A DNA stretch of 64,000 nt from Erythrobacter sp. UBA1916 (lineage in GTDB: Bacteria > Pseudomonadota > Alphaproteobacteria > Sphingomonadales > Sphingomonadaceae), in NCBI GenBank assembly GCA_002337385.1, contig DDFY01000004.1, forward strand, positions 109,520-173,519, given 5' to 3'. The notes under the pieces are model-generated. The model ran no database searches. It saw only the letters and a program-made list of their open reading frames with translations, and was not told where the DNA came from. The position numbers and the translations under genes are program-made. Below are positions 10,363 through 19,755 of the stretch, one piece after another. Position 1 is the stretch's first letter. Every line of letters starts with the position of its first letter.

Positions 10363-11031
10363 TCATTCCGCCAGCTTGCGGTATCTCAACATCGAAAAGT
10401 GTCCGAGTGGTGGCAATGGTATGTTCTCTACCAGCTCGACACGTCCGTTTATATTAGCCCAATTCTCATAGCGGGCATAAGGAAATTCTGTCCTGAACCC
10501 CAGCTTGGTGGTTATCGGCATCAGGAATTTCTCAATCCTCCCGCGCAGACCAAGGTTCGCGCCGATGCGGGTGGTGATGATGATCTGGCCGCCGGGACGG
10601 GCCACGCGCACGAATTCGTCGAGTGCGGTCTCGGGGTTGGGGCAGGAGGTGATGATGTACTGCGCCATCACCACGTCGAAGCTGTTATCCGCAAAGCGCA
10701 TGGCCTCGGCATCCATCACCTGGATATCCTCGACATTGTCGAGTCCGAGGCGGGCCTTGCGCGCGCGCGCCTTGTCGAGCATCGCATCCGACAGGTCGAC
10801 CGCCACCAGCCGCGTGCTGCGCTGATACTGGGGAAGCGAAATGCCCGTGCCCACGCCAACCTCCAGCACGAGTCCGCCTTCGGGAAGGGCGGCCTCGGCG
10901 GCGCGGATCGCGTCGGAACGGCCCTCGGTGAAGACCTTGCCGAACACCATATCGTAAACCGGTGCCCAGCGATCGTAGGCGGCGGTGACCGATCCGGTCT
11001 GAAGGTCTGCGCGTTGTGCTCTGCTAGCCAT
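10363..11031 (-). CDS. pmtA: Phosphatidylethanolamine N-methyltransferase, PmtA type
   Basis: A 222-residue class I SAM-dependent methyltransferase. It has the SAM-binding motif EVGVGTG (57-63), the acidic residue after beta-2 (VAVDLSDAML) and the post-motif IQVMDAEAMRFADNSFD. The N-terminus (VTAAYDRWAPVYDMVFGKVFTEGR) is typical of the Rhodobacter-type PmtA that methylates PE towards phosphatidylcholine. It is cytoplasmic and peripheral to the inner membrane. psd, which makes its substrate, is nearby, and a membrane protein follows in the same direction. A ubiquinone/menaquinone methyltransferase is the main alternative, but the N-terminus and context favour PmtA. Confidence 0.87.
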   Translation of the reverse strand: MASRAQRADLQTGSVTAAYDRWAPVYDMVFGKVFTEGRSDAIRAAEAALPEGGLVLEVGVGTGISLPQYQRSTRLVAVDLSDAMLDKARARKARLGLDNVEDIQVMDAEAMRFADNSFDVVMAQYIITSCPNPETALDEFVRVARPGGQIIITTRIGANLGLRGRIEKFLMPITTKLGFRTEFPYARYENWANINGRVELVENIPLPPLGHFSMLRYRKLAE

Positions 11032-11188
11032 AAGGGCGCGCTATGCGGGCCTTTCGTTTCAGCGCGGAGACAGATGTGTGACCGCGGCAGGAATGCGATG
11101 CGGCCACCTTGCGACAAGCGTGCTTCCGGGGCTTTACCCGGCCATCACACACCCCAATAAGGGTGGGACATATTTTTTGCGCAGCGGC

Positions 11189-11216
11189 CTTGTGTTGCCA
11201 TTATGCAACACTATCT
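11189..11216 (+). promoter_or_regulatory. Sigma-32 (RpoH)-type promoter of clpB with an internal palindrome
   Basis: A -35 CTTG (11189-11192) and a -10 like ACTATCT (11210-11216) are separated by 17 bases, close to the alphaproteobacterial RpoH consensus (CTTG, 17-18 bases, CYTATNT). The spacer is an inverted repeat: GTGTTGC (11192-11198), loop CATTAT, GCAACAC (11205-11211). It lies 28 bases upstream of the clpB ATG. Heat-shock control of clpB is established in this class, and the palindrome may be an operator or chance. Confidence 0.7.
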
Positions 11217-11243
11217 CAGCAGGGAAAGGATTAGGGGTACACC

Positions 11244-13823
11244 ATGAATCTCGAAAAATTCACCGACCGGGCGCGCGGCTTCCTGCAAAGCGCCCAGACC
11301 GTGGCCATCCGCATGAACCATCAGCGGATCAGCCCGGACCATCTGCTCAAGGCCTTGCTCGAAGACAGCGAGGGCATGGCCGCCGGGCTGATCCAGCGCG
11401 CCGGCGGCGATCCGGGCCGTGCGGTTGATGCTGTTGATGCGGCTTTGGACAAGCATCCCGCCGTCTCGGGCAGCGGGGCGCAGCAGACTCCGGGGCTCGA
11501 TAACGACGCGGTGCGCGTGCTCGACCAGGCCGAGCAGGTCGCGCAGAAGGCGGGCGACGAATATGTCACCGTCGAGCGGATGCTGCTGGCACTGGCGCTC
11601 GCCAAGACCACTGCGGCAGGCAAGGCGCTGGCCGATGCCGGGCTGACGCCCGAGGCGCTTAACGCCGCGATCACCGAGCTGCGCGGTGGGCGCACGGCCG
11701 ACACTGCCTCAGCAGAAAGCGCTTATGACGCGATGAAGAAATATGCCCGCGACCTGACCCAGGCCGCGAAAGACGGCAAGCTCGACCCCGTGATCGGGCG
11801 CGACGAGGAAATCCGCCGCACAGTGCAGATTCTCGCGCGGCGGACCAAGAACAACCCTGTCCTGATCGGCGAGCCCGGCACCGGCAAGACCGCCATCGCT
11901 GAGGGCCTCGCGCTGCGCATCGCCAATGGTGACGTGCCCGACAGCCTCAAGAACCGCACGCTGATGAGCCTCGATCTCGGCTCGATGATCGCGGGTGCGA
12001 AGTATCGCGGTGAGTTCGAGGAACGGCTCAAGGCGGTGCTTGACGAGGTGAAGGGCGCCGACGGCCAGATCATCCTGTTCATCGACGAGATGCACACGCT
12101 GATCGGCGCGGGCGCTTCGGAAGGCTCGATGGACGCGGGCAACCTCCTGAAACCTGCCCTTGCACGCGGCGAGCTGCACTGCATCGGTGCGACCACGCTC
12201 GACGAGTATCAGAAGTACGTCGAGAAGGACGCCGCCTTGCAGCGCCGGTTCCAGCCGGTGTTCGTGGACGAGCCTTCGGTCGAGGATACGATTTCGATCC
12301 TGCGCGGGATCAAGGAGAAGTACGAGCTGCACCACGGCGTGCGCATCACCGATGGCGCGATCGTGGCGGCGGCGAAGCTGTCCGAACGCTACATCACCGA
12401 TCGCTTCCTGCCCGACAAGGCAATCGACCTGATGGACGAGGCCGCCAGCCGCATCCGCATGGAGGTGGAAAGCAAGCCCGAGGAAATCGAGGGGCTCGAC
12501 CGGCGGATCATCCAACTCAAGATCGAGGAGCAGGCGCTTGCCAAGGAGAGCGACGATGCTTCGAAGGACCGCCTCTCCACGCTGCGCGAGGAGCTGGCCA
12601 ATCTCGAACAGAAATCGTCCGAGCTGACCACCCGCTGGCAGAACGAGCGCGACAAGATTCACGCTGAGGCGCGGATCAAGGAAGAGCTCGATGCCGCGCG
12701 TATCGAACTCGAGCAGGCGCAACGTGCAGGTGATCTCACCAAGGCGGGCGAGCTTTCCTACGGGCGCATTCCCGAGCTGGAGAAGCGCCTCGCAGAAGCC
12801 GAAGACATGACCGAAAACGCGCTGCTCAAGGAAGAGGTGACCGAGGACGACATCGCCTCCGTTGTCAGCAAGTGGACCGGGGTCGCCATCGAGAAGATGC
12901 TCGAAGGCGAGCGCGAGAAGCTGCTGAAGATGGAAGAGGTGCTCGGCAAGCGGGTGATCGGGCAGGAGGATGCGGTGAAGGCCGTGTCCAAGGCTGTGCG
13001 CCGTGCGCGTGCGGGCCTGCAGGATCCGAACCGCCCTATGGGCAGCTTCCTGTTCCTTGGCCCGACCGGTGTCGGCAAGACCGAACTGACCAAGGCGCTC
13101 GCTGCGTTCCTGTTCGACGACGACAACGCGATGGTGCGCATCGACATGAGCGAGTTCATGGAGAAGCACGCGGTCTCCCGCCTGATCGGCGCGCCTCCGG
13201 GCTATGTCGGCTATGACGAGGGCGGGGTGCTGACCGAAGCGGTGCGGCGCCGGCCCTATCAGGTGGTGCTGTTCGACGAGGTCGAGAAGGCCCATGCCGA
13301 CGTGTTCAACGTGCTGCTGCAGGTGCTTGACGATGGCCGTCTGACCGACGGGCAGGGCCGCCAGGTCGACTTCTCGAACACGCTGATCATCCTCACCAGC
13401 AACCTCGGCAGCCAGTATCTGTCGAACCTCGCCGAGGGGCAGAAGGTGGCCGATGTGGAGCCGCAGGTGATGGAGCAGGTGCGCGGGCACTTCCGGCCTG
13501 AGTTCCTGAACCGGCTCGATGAGATCATCCTGTTCCATCGCCTTGGGCAGGATCACATGGCGCCGATCGTGGAGATCCAGGTCGGCCGGGTGCAGAAGCT
13601 ACTCGACGAGCGGAAGGTGACGCTTGACCTGACCGAGGCTGGCCTGCGCTGGCTGGGCCGGGTGGGCTACGACCCGGTCTATGGCGCAAGGCCGCTGAAG
13701 CGCGCGGTGCAGCGCTATGTGCAAGACCCGCTCGCCGAGATGATCCTTGCCGGCAAGGTGCCCGATGGCTCGACGGTCAAGGTCGACGAGGGCGAGGGCG
13801 AGCTGGTGCTCACCGTGGAGTAG
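11244..13823 (+). CDS. clpB: ATP-dependent disaggregase ClpB
   Basis: ClpB is the cytoplasmic Hsp100 hexamer that pulls aggregated proteins apart together with DnaK. The 859-residue protein has the N-terminal Clp repeats (1-145), the first AAA+ domain with Walker A GEPGTGKT (209-216), a coiled-coil middle domain (about 410-520) and the second AAA+ domain with Walker A GPTGVGKT near residue 608. The middle domain and the absence of a ClpP-binding loop separate it from ClpA and ClpC. A ribosome site (AGGGG) precedes the ATG. A sigma-32-type promoter lies just upstream and a strong terminator follows, so the gene appears monocistronic. Confidence 0.98.
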   Translation: MNLEKFTDRARGFLQSAQTVAIRMNHQRISPDHLLKALLEDSEGMAAGLIQRAGGDPGRAVDAVDAALDKHPAVSGSGAQQTPGLDNDAVRVLDQAEQVAQKAGDEYVTVERMLLALALAKTTAAGKALADAGLTPEALNAAITELRGGRTADTASAESAYDAMKKYARDLTQAAKDGKLDPVIGRDEEIRRTVQILARRTKNNPVLIGEPGTGKTAIAEGLALRIANGDVPDSLKNRTLMSLDLGSMIAGAKYRGEFEERLKAVLDEVKGADGQIILFIDEMHTLIGAGASEGSMDAGNLLKPALARGELHCIGATTLDEYQKYVEKDAALQRRFQPVFVDEPSVEDTISILRGIKEKYELHHGVRITDGAIVAAAKLSERYITDRFLPDKAIDLMDEAASRIRMEVESKPEEIEGLDRRIIQLKIEEQALAKESDDASKDRLSTLREELANLEQKSSELTTRWQNERDKIHAEARIKEELDAARIELEQAQRAGDLTKAGELSYGRIPELEKRLAEAEDMTENALLKEEVTEDDIASVVSKWTGVAIEKMLEGEREKLLKMEEVLGKRVIGQEDAVKAVSKAVRRARAGLQDPNRPMGSFLFLGPTGVGKTELTKALAAFLFDDDNAMVRIDMSEFMEKHAVSRLIGAPPGYVGYDEGGVLTEAVRRRPYQVVLFDEVEKAHADVFNVLLQVLDDGRLTDGQGRQVDFSNTLIILTSNLGSQYLSNLAEGQKVADVEPQVMEQVRGHFRPEFLNRLDEIILFHRLGQDHMAPIVEIQVGRVQKLLDERKVTLDLTEAGLRWLGRVGYDPVYGARPLKRAVQRYVQDPLAEMILAGKVPDGSTVKVDEGEGELVLTVE

Positions 13824-13852
13824 GGCTTCTCGGCCCTCCATGCGGCAAATGA

Positions 13853-13884
13853 AAAGGGGAGGCAGATCGCTCTGCCTCCCCTTT
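13853..13884. terminator. Bidirectional intrinsic terminator between clpB and the TonB receptor gene
   Basis: A perfect 14-bp stem (13853-13866 with 13871-13884, core GGGGAGGCAGA/TCTGCCTCCCC) closes the tetraloop TCGC. Plus-strand CTTTTT follows, and the A-rich 5' flank gives TTTTC on the minus strand. It lies between convergent stops at 13823 and 13910 and should serve both genes. Confidence 0.92.
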
Positions 13885-13909
13885 CTTTTTGGTCAGGACC
13901 GGACTGAGC

Positions 13910-16900
13910 TTAGAAGCCCAGGGTGTCCAAACGGACGCGGATGCCCGCGAAGTAGTAGCGACCCAGCCAGCCGGTCTGGGCGCGGATCGAGCCGAGCTCG
14001 GGCATCTCGTTGGTGAAGTTGTTCACACCTGCGTAGATGGAGAAGCGCTTCTCGTCGCCGATCGTGTGCTCGACCCGGAAATCGTGGATGAAGCGCGCAT
14101 CAAAGTAGATGTACTCCGGTGCGGCGATATCCGGGTTGCCGGCAATCACGTCGTTTGCATAGCGGCTGCTCTTGCCGACGTACCGCACGCCGTAATTGAC
14201 GTTCCAGTTGTCGTTGCTCCAGGTCACGTCGGCATTGCCGTTCCACTCGGGTGCGCCAGCCTCGCCCTTGTCAACATTCACAATACCGCCGTTGGCGGGC
14301 AGGAAGTTGAGCTTGTCGAGATAGCCTAGCGTGCCGCGCAGAGCGATCCGGTTGCTGGCGCCAAAGTCGTACGAATAGTTCAGCGTGATGTCGGCACCCG
14401 CCGTCTCGAAGATCGCCACGTTGACCGGAGACAGCTGATAGAACTCAACAAATCCGGTGCTGTTGCTGCGGGTGATCAGCGAGCAGAAATCGTTGTCGAT
14501 GCTCGGTGAATCAACACAGAACTCAGCCAGACGGGTCAGGGTCGTCACATTGATCGCGTTGTTCAGCTCGATGTTGAACCAGTCGAAGGTCAGGTACAGG
14601 TTCGGGATGAACGAGGGGCTGATCACCGCACCGGCCGTCCAGGTCTTGGCACGCTCTTGATCCAGGTTCCTATTACCAGAGAAGACGCCGGAGATACCAG
14701 CCGACGATGCCGGGTCCGAAGCGAAGTCGTAGGTGTCGTAGTCGACTCCCAAGCCTTCGATCAGCGCGCGGCAGTTGGCCTCGCGGAACGAGGTGCCGTT
14801 GGCGATATTGGTCGGGTCACAAGGATCCTGGAGATCAGAGAATGAGCCTCTGCGCGGAGCGAACAGTTCGGTGATGTTCGGGGCGCGGGTCGATTCCGAA
14901 TAGCTTGCCCGGAACTTGATATCGCGCACCGGAGCGTAGACACCCGAGACTGACCAGGCATCGGCATAGCCCGAAGTCGAGTAATCCGAGAAACGTGCCG
15001 AAGCAGTGAATTCGAGCAATTCGGCAAAGGGCATGTCCGCCAGCAGCGGGATGTTGATTTCGCCGAAGGCTTCGTAGACGTCGAACCTGCCGTGCTCGTC
15101 AGCCAGCAGCGCCAGATCCTGAAGCACCGAAACTCCCGGATCGAAATCGGGGCTCTGCTTGGAAATTGGATCGAACAGCGAGACCGACTTTTCGGAACGG
15201 TACTCACCACCGAAGGCATAGCCGATCGGCCCGCCGGGCAGTTCGAAGAACTTCGACAGGTCGCCCGACACGAAGCCGCTGATCACATTCTGGGTGATCG
15301 TGTACCTGTTGTTCAGGTCAACGTTGATGAAGTTCAGCGCTTCCGGCGAGGCAACGCCCTGGCCGAACACGTTCAGCGGAACGCAATCCTGCGGCGCAAA
15401 GGTCTGCGGTGCTGCACCGTAGTTGCCGTTGAAGCTGTCAACGATACCGCTGCCATCGACGCTAACCCGGCACACGACATTGCCGTTGGGCGTGCCAGTG
15501 AGGAACTCGCCTTCGTCCACCGCGTCGAGGGCAGCGTAGAAGCGGTCCTCGAGGCGATAGTTGGTAAGCTGGAAGTTGGTGGCGTTACGACCGAAGGTAT
15601 AGCTTAGTTCAAAGCGGGCGTTATCCGCCAGGTCACCTTCAAAACCGACCACGGTGCGGAGCAGTTCACTGTTGTTATACTCGTTGCGGGTGCCGAGGTC
15701 GAAGTTGTCGCGATACACGACGACACCGCCGTAGCCATTGGCGCCGAGGGCGTTCACTTCATCGCGCACGTTCTGCGGGATCAAGGGGTTGTCGTTGCCG
15801 ACAAAGTAGCCGAAGTCGAATGACGGTTGAGCAACGGTGAAGGCCTTGCTGCTGACATATTTGCCCTCGGCGAAGAAATTCACGCTCGGCGTCATCTCAT
15901 AGTTGAAAAAGAGATTGGCCGTGTGGTGCTCGGTCTGCGCCTGGAGGTCACCCTGATAGTTGGCGACCGGCGTATCGTCGGTGGTGGGGCTGCCGGTCGA
16001 ACGGAAGTTCGAGCCGGGCAGGAAGGTGCCATCATTGTACACAGCGCCATCGCCGCGATAATTGGTTCCGCCGGTGAAAAGCTTGCCGTACGGCGAGCTG
16101 TCGGCCCAGCCAATATAGGGCAGCGGCACTTCGTCTGGGACGTTCGGGTCATCGGGGTGATCGAGCGGGTTGCGAACCAGCAGCTCTGCGTCGAAACGAC
16201 CGTGGGGGCGATCGCCAAAGTTGACGCGTTCCTCACGGCGGTACTCGTAGGACAAGGCCAGGTTGCCGCGGCCGCCAGCGAGATTGCGCCCGGCGGTGAC
16301 CGAGAACAGCGTGCTTTCGGCATCGTCGAAGTCCGAGATGCCTTGCTGTGCACGCACGTCGAGGCCTTCGAAGTCGCGCTTCATGATGAAGTTGACCACG
16401 CCCGAAACGCCGTCAGCGCCGTAGATCGAAGACACGCCGCCAGTCAGCACGTCGACGCGCTCAACCAGCGCCATGGGAATGCTGTTGATATCGACTGCGG
16501 CTTCCCCGGGGACGCCCGCAACGTGGCGGCGGCCATCGACCAGCACCAGCGTACGCTTGGGACCAAGGTTACGCAGATCCAGCAGGTTGACGCCAGCGGC
16601 GCCCGTGCGGGCCTGCGAGCCGGCTGCAAAATAGTTGGTTTCCGAACCGATCAGAGCAGGGGTCTGCGACAGCAGTTCGGTGAGGTTGGTTTCGCCTGAC
16701 TGCTCGATGTTCTCGGCCGTGATGGCCACGACGGGTGCGGCATTGTCGGCTTCCGGACGCACGATGCGCGAGCCCGTGACCAAAATGACACTGTCACCCT
16801 CGCTGGAAGTAGAAACGGCGGCGTCCAGCGCTTCTACCGATTCCTGTGCGAACACAGGGTTGGCCGTCAACGCGACAGAAAGGGCGATAGGCGCACTCGC

Positions 16901-16927
16901 GCCCTTGAGAATTGATTGAAGCTTCAC
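13910..16927 (-). CDS. TonB-dependent outer-membrane receptor
   Basis: A 1005-residue outer-membrane receptor. A signal peptide (about residues 1-27, ending in VFA-QE) is followed by a TonB-box-like segment (DSVILVTGSRI), a plug domain (APVVAITAENIEQSG to GADGVSGVVNFIMKRDFEG) and a 22-strand barrel that ends in the C-terminal phenylalanine typical of outer-membrane proteins. The DLRNLGPKRTLVLVDGRRH signature belongs to the large receptor family expanded in sphingomonads and Caulobacter. No substrate-specific gene is adjacent, so the ligand (siderophore, polysaccharide, peptide or other) cannot be inferred. mtnP is divergent on the far side of a roughly 320-bp spacer. Confidence 0.93.
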   Translation of the reverse strand: MKLQSILKGASAPIALSVALTANPVFAQESVEALDAAVSTSSEGDSVILVTGSRIVRPEADNAAPVVAITAENIEQSGETNLTELLSQTPALIGSETNYFAAGSQARTGAAGVNLLDLRNLGPKRTLVLVDGRRHVAGVPGEAAVDINSIPMALVERVDVLTGGVSSIYGADGVSGVVNFIMKRDFEGLDVRAQQGISDFDDAESTLFSVTAGRNLAGGRGNLALSYEYRREERVNFGDRPHGRFDAELLVRNPLDHPDDPNVPDEVPLPYIGWADSSPYGKLFTGGTNYRGDGAVYNDGTFLPGSNFRSTGSPTTDDTPVANYQGDLQAQTEHHTANLFFNYEMTPSVNFFAEGKYVSSKAFTVAQPSFDFGYFVGNDNPLIPQNVRDEVNALGANGYGGVVVYRDNFDLGTRNEYNNSELLRTVVGFEGDLADNARFELSYTFGRNATNFQLTNYRLEDRFYAALDAVDEGEFLTGTPNGNVVCRVSVDGSGIVDSFNGNYGAAPQTFAPQDCVPLNVFGQGVASPEALNFINVDLNNRYTITQNVISGFVSGDLSKFFELPGGPIGYAFGGEYRSEKSVSLFDPISKQSPDFDPGVSVLQDLALLADEHGRFDVYEAFGEINIPLLADMPFAELLEFTASARFSDYSTSGYADAWSVSGVYAPVRDIKFRASYSESTRAPNITELFAPRRGSFSDLQDPCDPTNIANGTSFREANCRALIEGLGVDYDTYDFASDPASSAGISGVFSGNRNLDQERAKTWTAGAVISPSFIPNLYLTFDWFNIELNNAINVTTLTRLAEFCVDSPSIDNDFCSLITRSNSTGFVEFYQLSPVNVAIFETAGADITLNYSYDFGASNRIALRGTLGYLDKLNFLPANGGIVNVDKGEAGAPEWNGNADVTWSNDNWNVNYGVRYVGKSSRYANDVIAGNPDIAAPEYIYFDARFIHDFRVEHTIGDEKRFSIYAGVNNFTNEMPELGSIRAQTGWLGRYYFAGIRVRLDTLGF

Positions 16928-17248
16928 AGGTTGCAGTCCCTAGTAAGCGGTCAAGTGTGACCCGAGTAATCGTGAATCGTATAATGCCATCTGCATATCC
17001 GTTGCGAACCGGACAGCAGGCAACGTTCACTTGAGCAGACAAGTGCTTTAGGAAGGATTTAGTTTCAAATAATATCATGTTGGATTGCGATATTGCTTCA
17101 GTCGTGTTGCAGATTTGCCACAGCTGCCAGCGGCCCTCCAGTTTCGATGACTCCTTTGTCTGCCATAAATGCCGCTGGAAAGAGGTTGGCACTCGCCGCT
17201 AAGGCAGGGGCGCCCATGAGTTTCCTCGAACCCGGACTGGAGAATACG
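16928..17248. other. Divergent intergenic region, TonB receptor and mtnP
   Basis: This spacer is more AT-rich than its flanks and must hold both promoters. On the minus strand, TTATAC near 16980 is a possible -10 for the receptor, with only a weak -35 (TTCGCA) 18 bases upstream. The frame of mtnP stays open back to 17093, but that segment has no good start. I see no riboswitch, repeat or small gene. Confidence 0.4.
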
Positions 17249-18151
17249 GTGCCAAACACGAAAACCAAAGCCAGTGGCAAATGGCATATCGGGGTGATCG
17301 GCGGCTCCGGCCTCTATGAGCCGGGCGCGCTTGAAGAGGCGCAGGAAATCCGCGTCGCCAGTGCCTTTGGTGAGCCCTCCGGCCCGATCACGACCGGCCA
17401 TATTGGCGGCGTCCGCTTCAGCTTTATCGCTCGCCATGGGGCAGGGCACAGGCTGGCGCCCTCGGAAGTGAACTACCGCGCCAACATCGACGCGCTCAAG
17501 CGCTGCGGGGTGACTGATATCGTCGCGATCAGCGCCATCGGGTCGCTTGCCGAGGAGATGGCGCCGGGTGACTTCGTGGTGGTGGACCAGCTGATCGACC
17601 GCACGCTGGGCCGCGCGCGCAGCTTCTTCGGCGACGGTGTTGTTGCCCATGTGCCACTTGCCGACCCGGTTTGCCCGCGGCTGTCGAAGCTGGCGGGAGA
17701 GGCGGCGGCCAAGGCGGGCGCAAAGGTCCATGAGGGCGGCACTTACGTCGCGATAGAGGGGCCGCAATTCTCGACCCGTGCGGAAAGCCACATGTATCGC
17801 CAGTGGGGCGGGCAGGTCATCGGGATGACTGCCATGCCCGAGGCGCGGCTCGCCCGCGAGGCCGAGCTACCTTATGCGCTGGTCGGCATGGTGACGGACT
17901 ACGACTGCTGGCGCGAGAGCGATGCCGACGTCGATGTTGCCGAGATACTCGGCGTCATGCGCGCCAATGCCGACAAGGCGCGCGCGCTGATCGCCGAACT
18001 CGCCGGGGCCTTGCCCGGCGCGCGTTCGGCCAGCCCGATCGACACCGTGCTCGATACCGCCATCGTCTCGGCGCGCGAAAACCTCAGCGGATCAGGAGCC
18101 GCGAAACTTGATGCTGTCGCGGCACGGGTGTTGCAAGCATTGCCAGATTAG
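17249..18151 (+). CDS. mtnP: S-methyl-5'-thioadenosine phosphorylase
   Basis: MtnP cleaves methylthioadenosine with phosphate to adenine and methylthioribose-1-phosphate (methionine salvage). It has the purine phosphorylase family 2 features: GVIGGSGLYEPGAL, ARHGAGHRLAPSEVNYRANI, the IEGPQFSTRAESHMYR substrate segment and the VGMVTDYDCW C-terminal block. I choose the GTG at 17249 because GGAG lies six bases upstream and the protein then has 300 residues, near the family length. An ATG at 17216 with AGGGG upstream is the main alternative, and the core domain starts only at residue 14 of the shorter form. The following MarR gene is 56 bases away. Confidence 0.93.
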   Translation: MPNTKTKASGKWHIGVIGGSGLYEPGALEEAQEIRVASAFGEPSGPITTGHIGGVRFSFIARHGAGHRLAPSEVNYRANIDALKRCGVTDIVAISAIGSLAEEMAPGDFVVVDQLIDRTLGRARSFFGDGVVAHVPLADPVCPRLSKLAGEAAAKAGAKVHEGGTYVAIEGPQFSTRAESHMYRQWGGQVIGMTAMPEARLAREAELPYALVGMVTDYDCWRESDADVDVAEILGVMRANADKARALIAELAGALPGARSASPIDTVLDTAIVSARENLSGSGAAKLDAVAARVLQALPD

Positions 18152-18207
18152 GACACCTGACGAGCGATACTTGCAATTTCGCTCCAGTTGTTGAAGGATA
18201 GTTGCCG

Positions 18208-18687
18208 ATGCAACAAATAGCTCCTCTCGCCCGGTTTTTGCCCTATCAGCTGTCCATCGCCTCGAACGCGGTGAGCGGCAGGATTGCGCAGGAATACCGT
18301 GCCCGTTGGGGCCTGTCGGTTCCGGAATGGCGTGTGATGGCGCTGCTGGGCGACTTCGGAAAGATTACCCAGCGCGACCTCACCCGGCTGTCGCTGATGG
18401 ACAAGGTGGCGGTGAACCGGGCCTGCAAGGTGCTGGAGGATCGTGGCCTGGTGGAGCGCACGCCGAACGAACAGGACGGCCGTTCGCACCTCCTCGACCT
18501 GACCGCCACAGGGCGCGAGATGCACGGGCAGATCATGCCGCTCGCACGGGAGATGGAGCGGCGCATCTGCGACGGGTTCAGCGCTGCGGAACTCGACATG
18601 TTCCGAGCGATGCTCGACCGGTTGCACATGCAGTCCGAGATGGTCGATTCCGATGACATCGAGAGCGACAACTTCGGAATCGGCTAG
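18208..18687 (+). CDS. MarR family transcriptional regulator
   Basis: A 159-residue winged-helix regulator. The DNA-binding region (about residues 50-100) has the MarR order: ITQRDLTRLSLMDKVAVNRACKVLEDRGLVER, then the wing NEQDGRSHLLDLT. N- and C-terminal helices would form the dimer. I use the ATG at 18208, nine bases after AAGGA. A TTG two codons earlier is too close to that site. Ligand and targets are unknown. It could regulate mtnP or the convergent Tad genes, but no operator is evident. Confidence 0.9.
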   Translation: MQQIAPLARFLPYQLSIASNAVSGRIAQEYRARWGLSVPEWRVMALLGDFGKITQRDLTRLSLMDKVAVNRACKVLEDRGLVERTPNEQDGRSHLLDLTATGREMHGQIMPLAREMERRICDGFSAAELDMFRAMLDRLHMQSEMVDSDDIESDNFGIG

Positions 18688-18728
18688 CGGCGCGAGCCTT
18701 TGCCCATGAGGCTGGCGAGGAAGGGGAC

Positions 18729-19736
18729 CTAGTTGGCGCCTGGTCCCCCGCCCGAGAAGGCATCGGCAATCGAACAGGCCGCCGGGCCGAGAATGACGAT
18801 GAACAGCACCGGCAGGATGAACAGGATCAGCGGCACAGTCATGATCGCGGGCAGGCGCGCGGCCTTTTCTTCCGCGCGCATCATGCGCTCGTTGCGGAAT
18901 TCAGCCGACAGCACGCGCAGCGCCGAGGCGAGCGGGGTACCATAGCGTTCGGTCTGCACCATGGTGGTGACCACGCCGCGCACCGCGTCGAGATCGACAC
19001 GATAGGCGAAGTTCTCGAAGGCCTGGCGCCGTTCGGTGAGGAACGACAGCTCGATCGCGGTCAGCGCGAATTCGTCGCCCAGTTCGGGATAGGCGCGGCC
19101 CAGTTCGCGGGCGACACGGTTGAAGGCGGCATCGACTGTGAGGCCGGCCTCGGCGCAGATCACCAGCAGGTCGAGCGCGTCGGGCAGGCCCTTCTGGATG
19201 GCCTTGGTGCGCTTGTTGGCAACGTTCGAAATGAACAGCTCCGGCCCCTTGTAGCCCAGGATCACCAGGACAGCGAAGCCCATGAACCGCTTGAAGCTGC
19301 CCCAATCGGGGAACATGTCGGACCAGTAGAACATCGCCACGCCGATCAGGCCGAGCACGACTGGCAACACCATCCGGGCAAAGATGATGACGACGGCCAG
19401 TTCCTTGTTGCGGTAGCCTGCCTGGGCGAGCTTCTGCTGGATGACCTTGACCTGGCTTTCCTGCAGCACCTTCATGCCCTGCAGGGTGTCCTTCATCTTG
19501 TCGGTCGTGTCGGAGCGGCGCACCAGGCTCTGGCGCTTGCGCGAGGTCGTCGAGATCATGCCCGACTTCAGCTCGTCGCGCCGCGCGTTGAGCGCTTTGA
19601 CGCGCTTGGCCATCGGGTCTTTCACCGTGACGGCGGTATAGATCGCGAAGATCACGGCCATCGCGGCGATGGCTGCGAGGATCGAGCCGACAAGAATGAT
19701 GTCGACGCCGAGGAGGGTGGGTCCGCCCTGTGACAT
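18729..19736 (-). CDS. tadC: Tad/Flp pilus inner-membrane platform protein TadC
   Basis: A 335-residue type II secretion F-domain protein. It has an N-terminal transmembrane segment, a cytoplasmic region, the GspF/TadC helical domain (LPDALDLLVICAEAGLTVDAAFNRVARELG at about 155-185) and two C-terminal membrane helices. TadB and TadC form the inner-membrane platform on which the CpaF ATPase acts during Flp pilus assembly. It is the last gene of the Tad set here, 19 bases after tadB. The downstream side is the convergent MarR gene, so tadD and the minor pilins are not adjacent. Confidence 0.93.
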   Translation of the reverse strand: MSQGGPTLLGVDIILVGSILAAIAAMAVIFAIYTAVTVKDPMAKRVKALNARRDELKSGMISTTSRKRQSLVRRSDTTDKMKDTLQGMKVLQESQVKVIQQKLAQAGYRNKELAVVIIFARMVLPVVLGLIGVAMFYWSDMFPDWGSFKRFMGFAVLVILGYKGPELFISNVANKRTKAIQKGLPDALDLLVICAEAGLTVDAAFNRVARELGRAYPELGDEFALTAIELSFLTERRQAFENFAYRVDLDAVRGVVTTMVQTERYGTPLASALRVLSAEFRNERMMRAEEKAARLPAIMTVPLILFILPVLFIVILGPAACSIADAFSGGGPGAN

Positions 19737-19755
19737 GTGCCTTATCCTTCCTCGC

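Noticed and set aside
11709..13556. 615-residue minus-strand frame antisense to clpB
   Set aside because: Entirely inside clpB, lacks motifs, and reflects codon bias of the sense gene.
17093..17248. mtnP starting at 17093 (352 residues)
   Set aside because: The N-terminal extension is not family-like, and a GTG with GGAG upstream sits much closer to the conserved domain.
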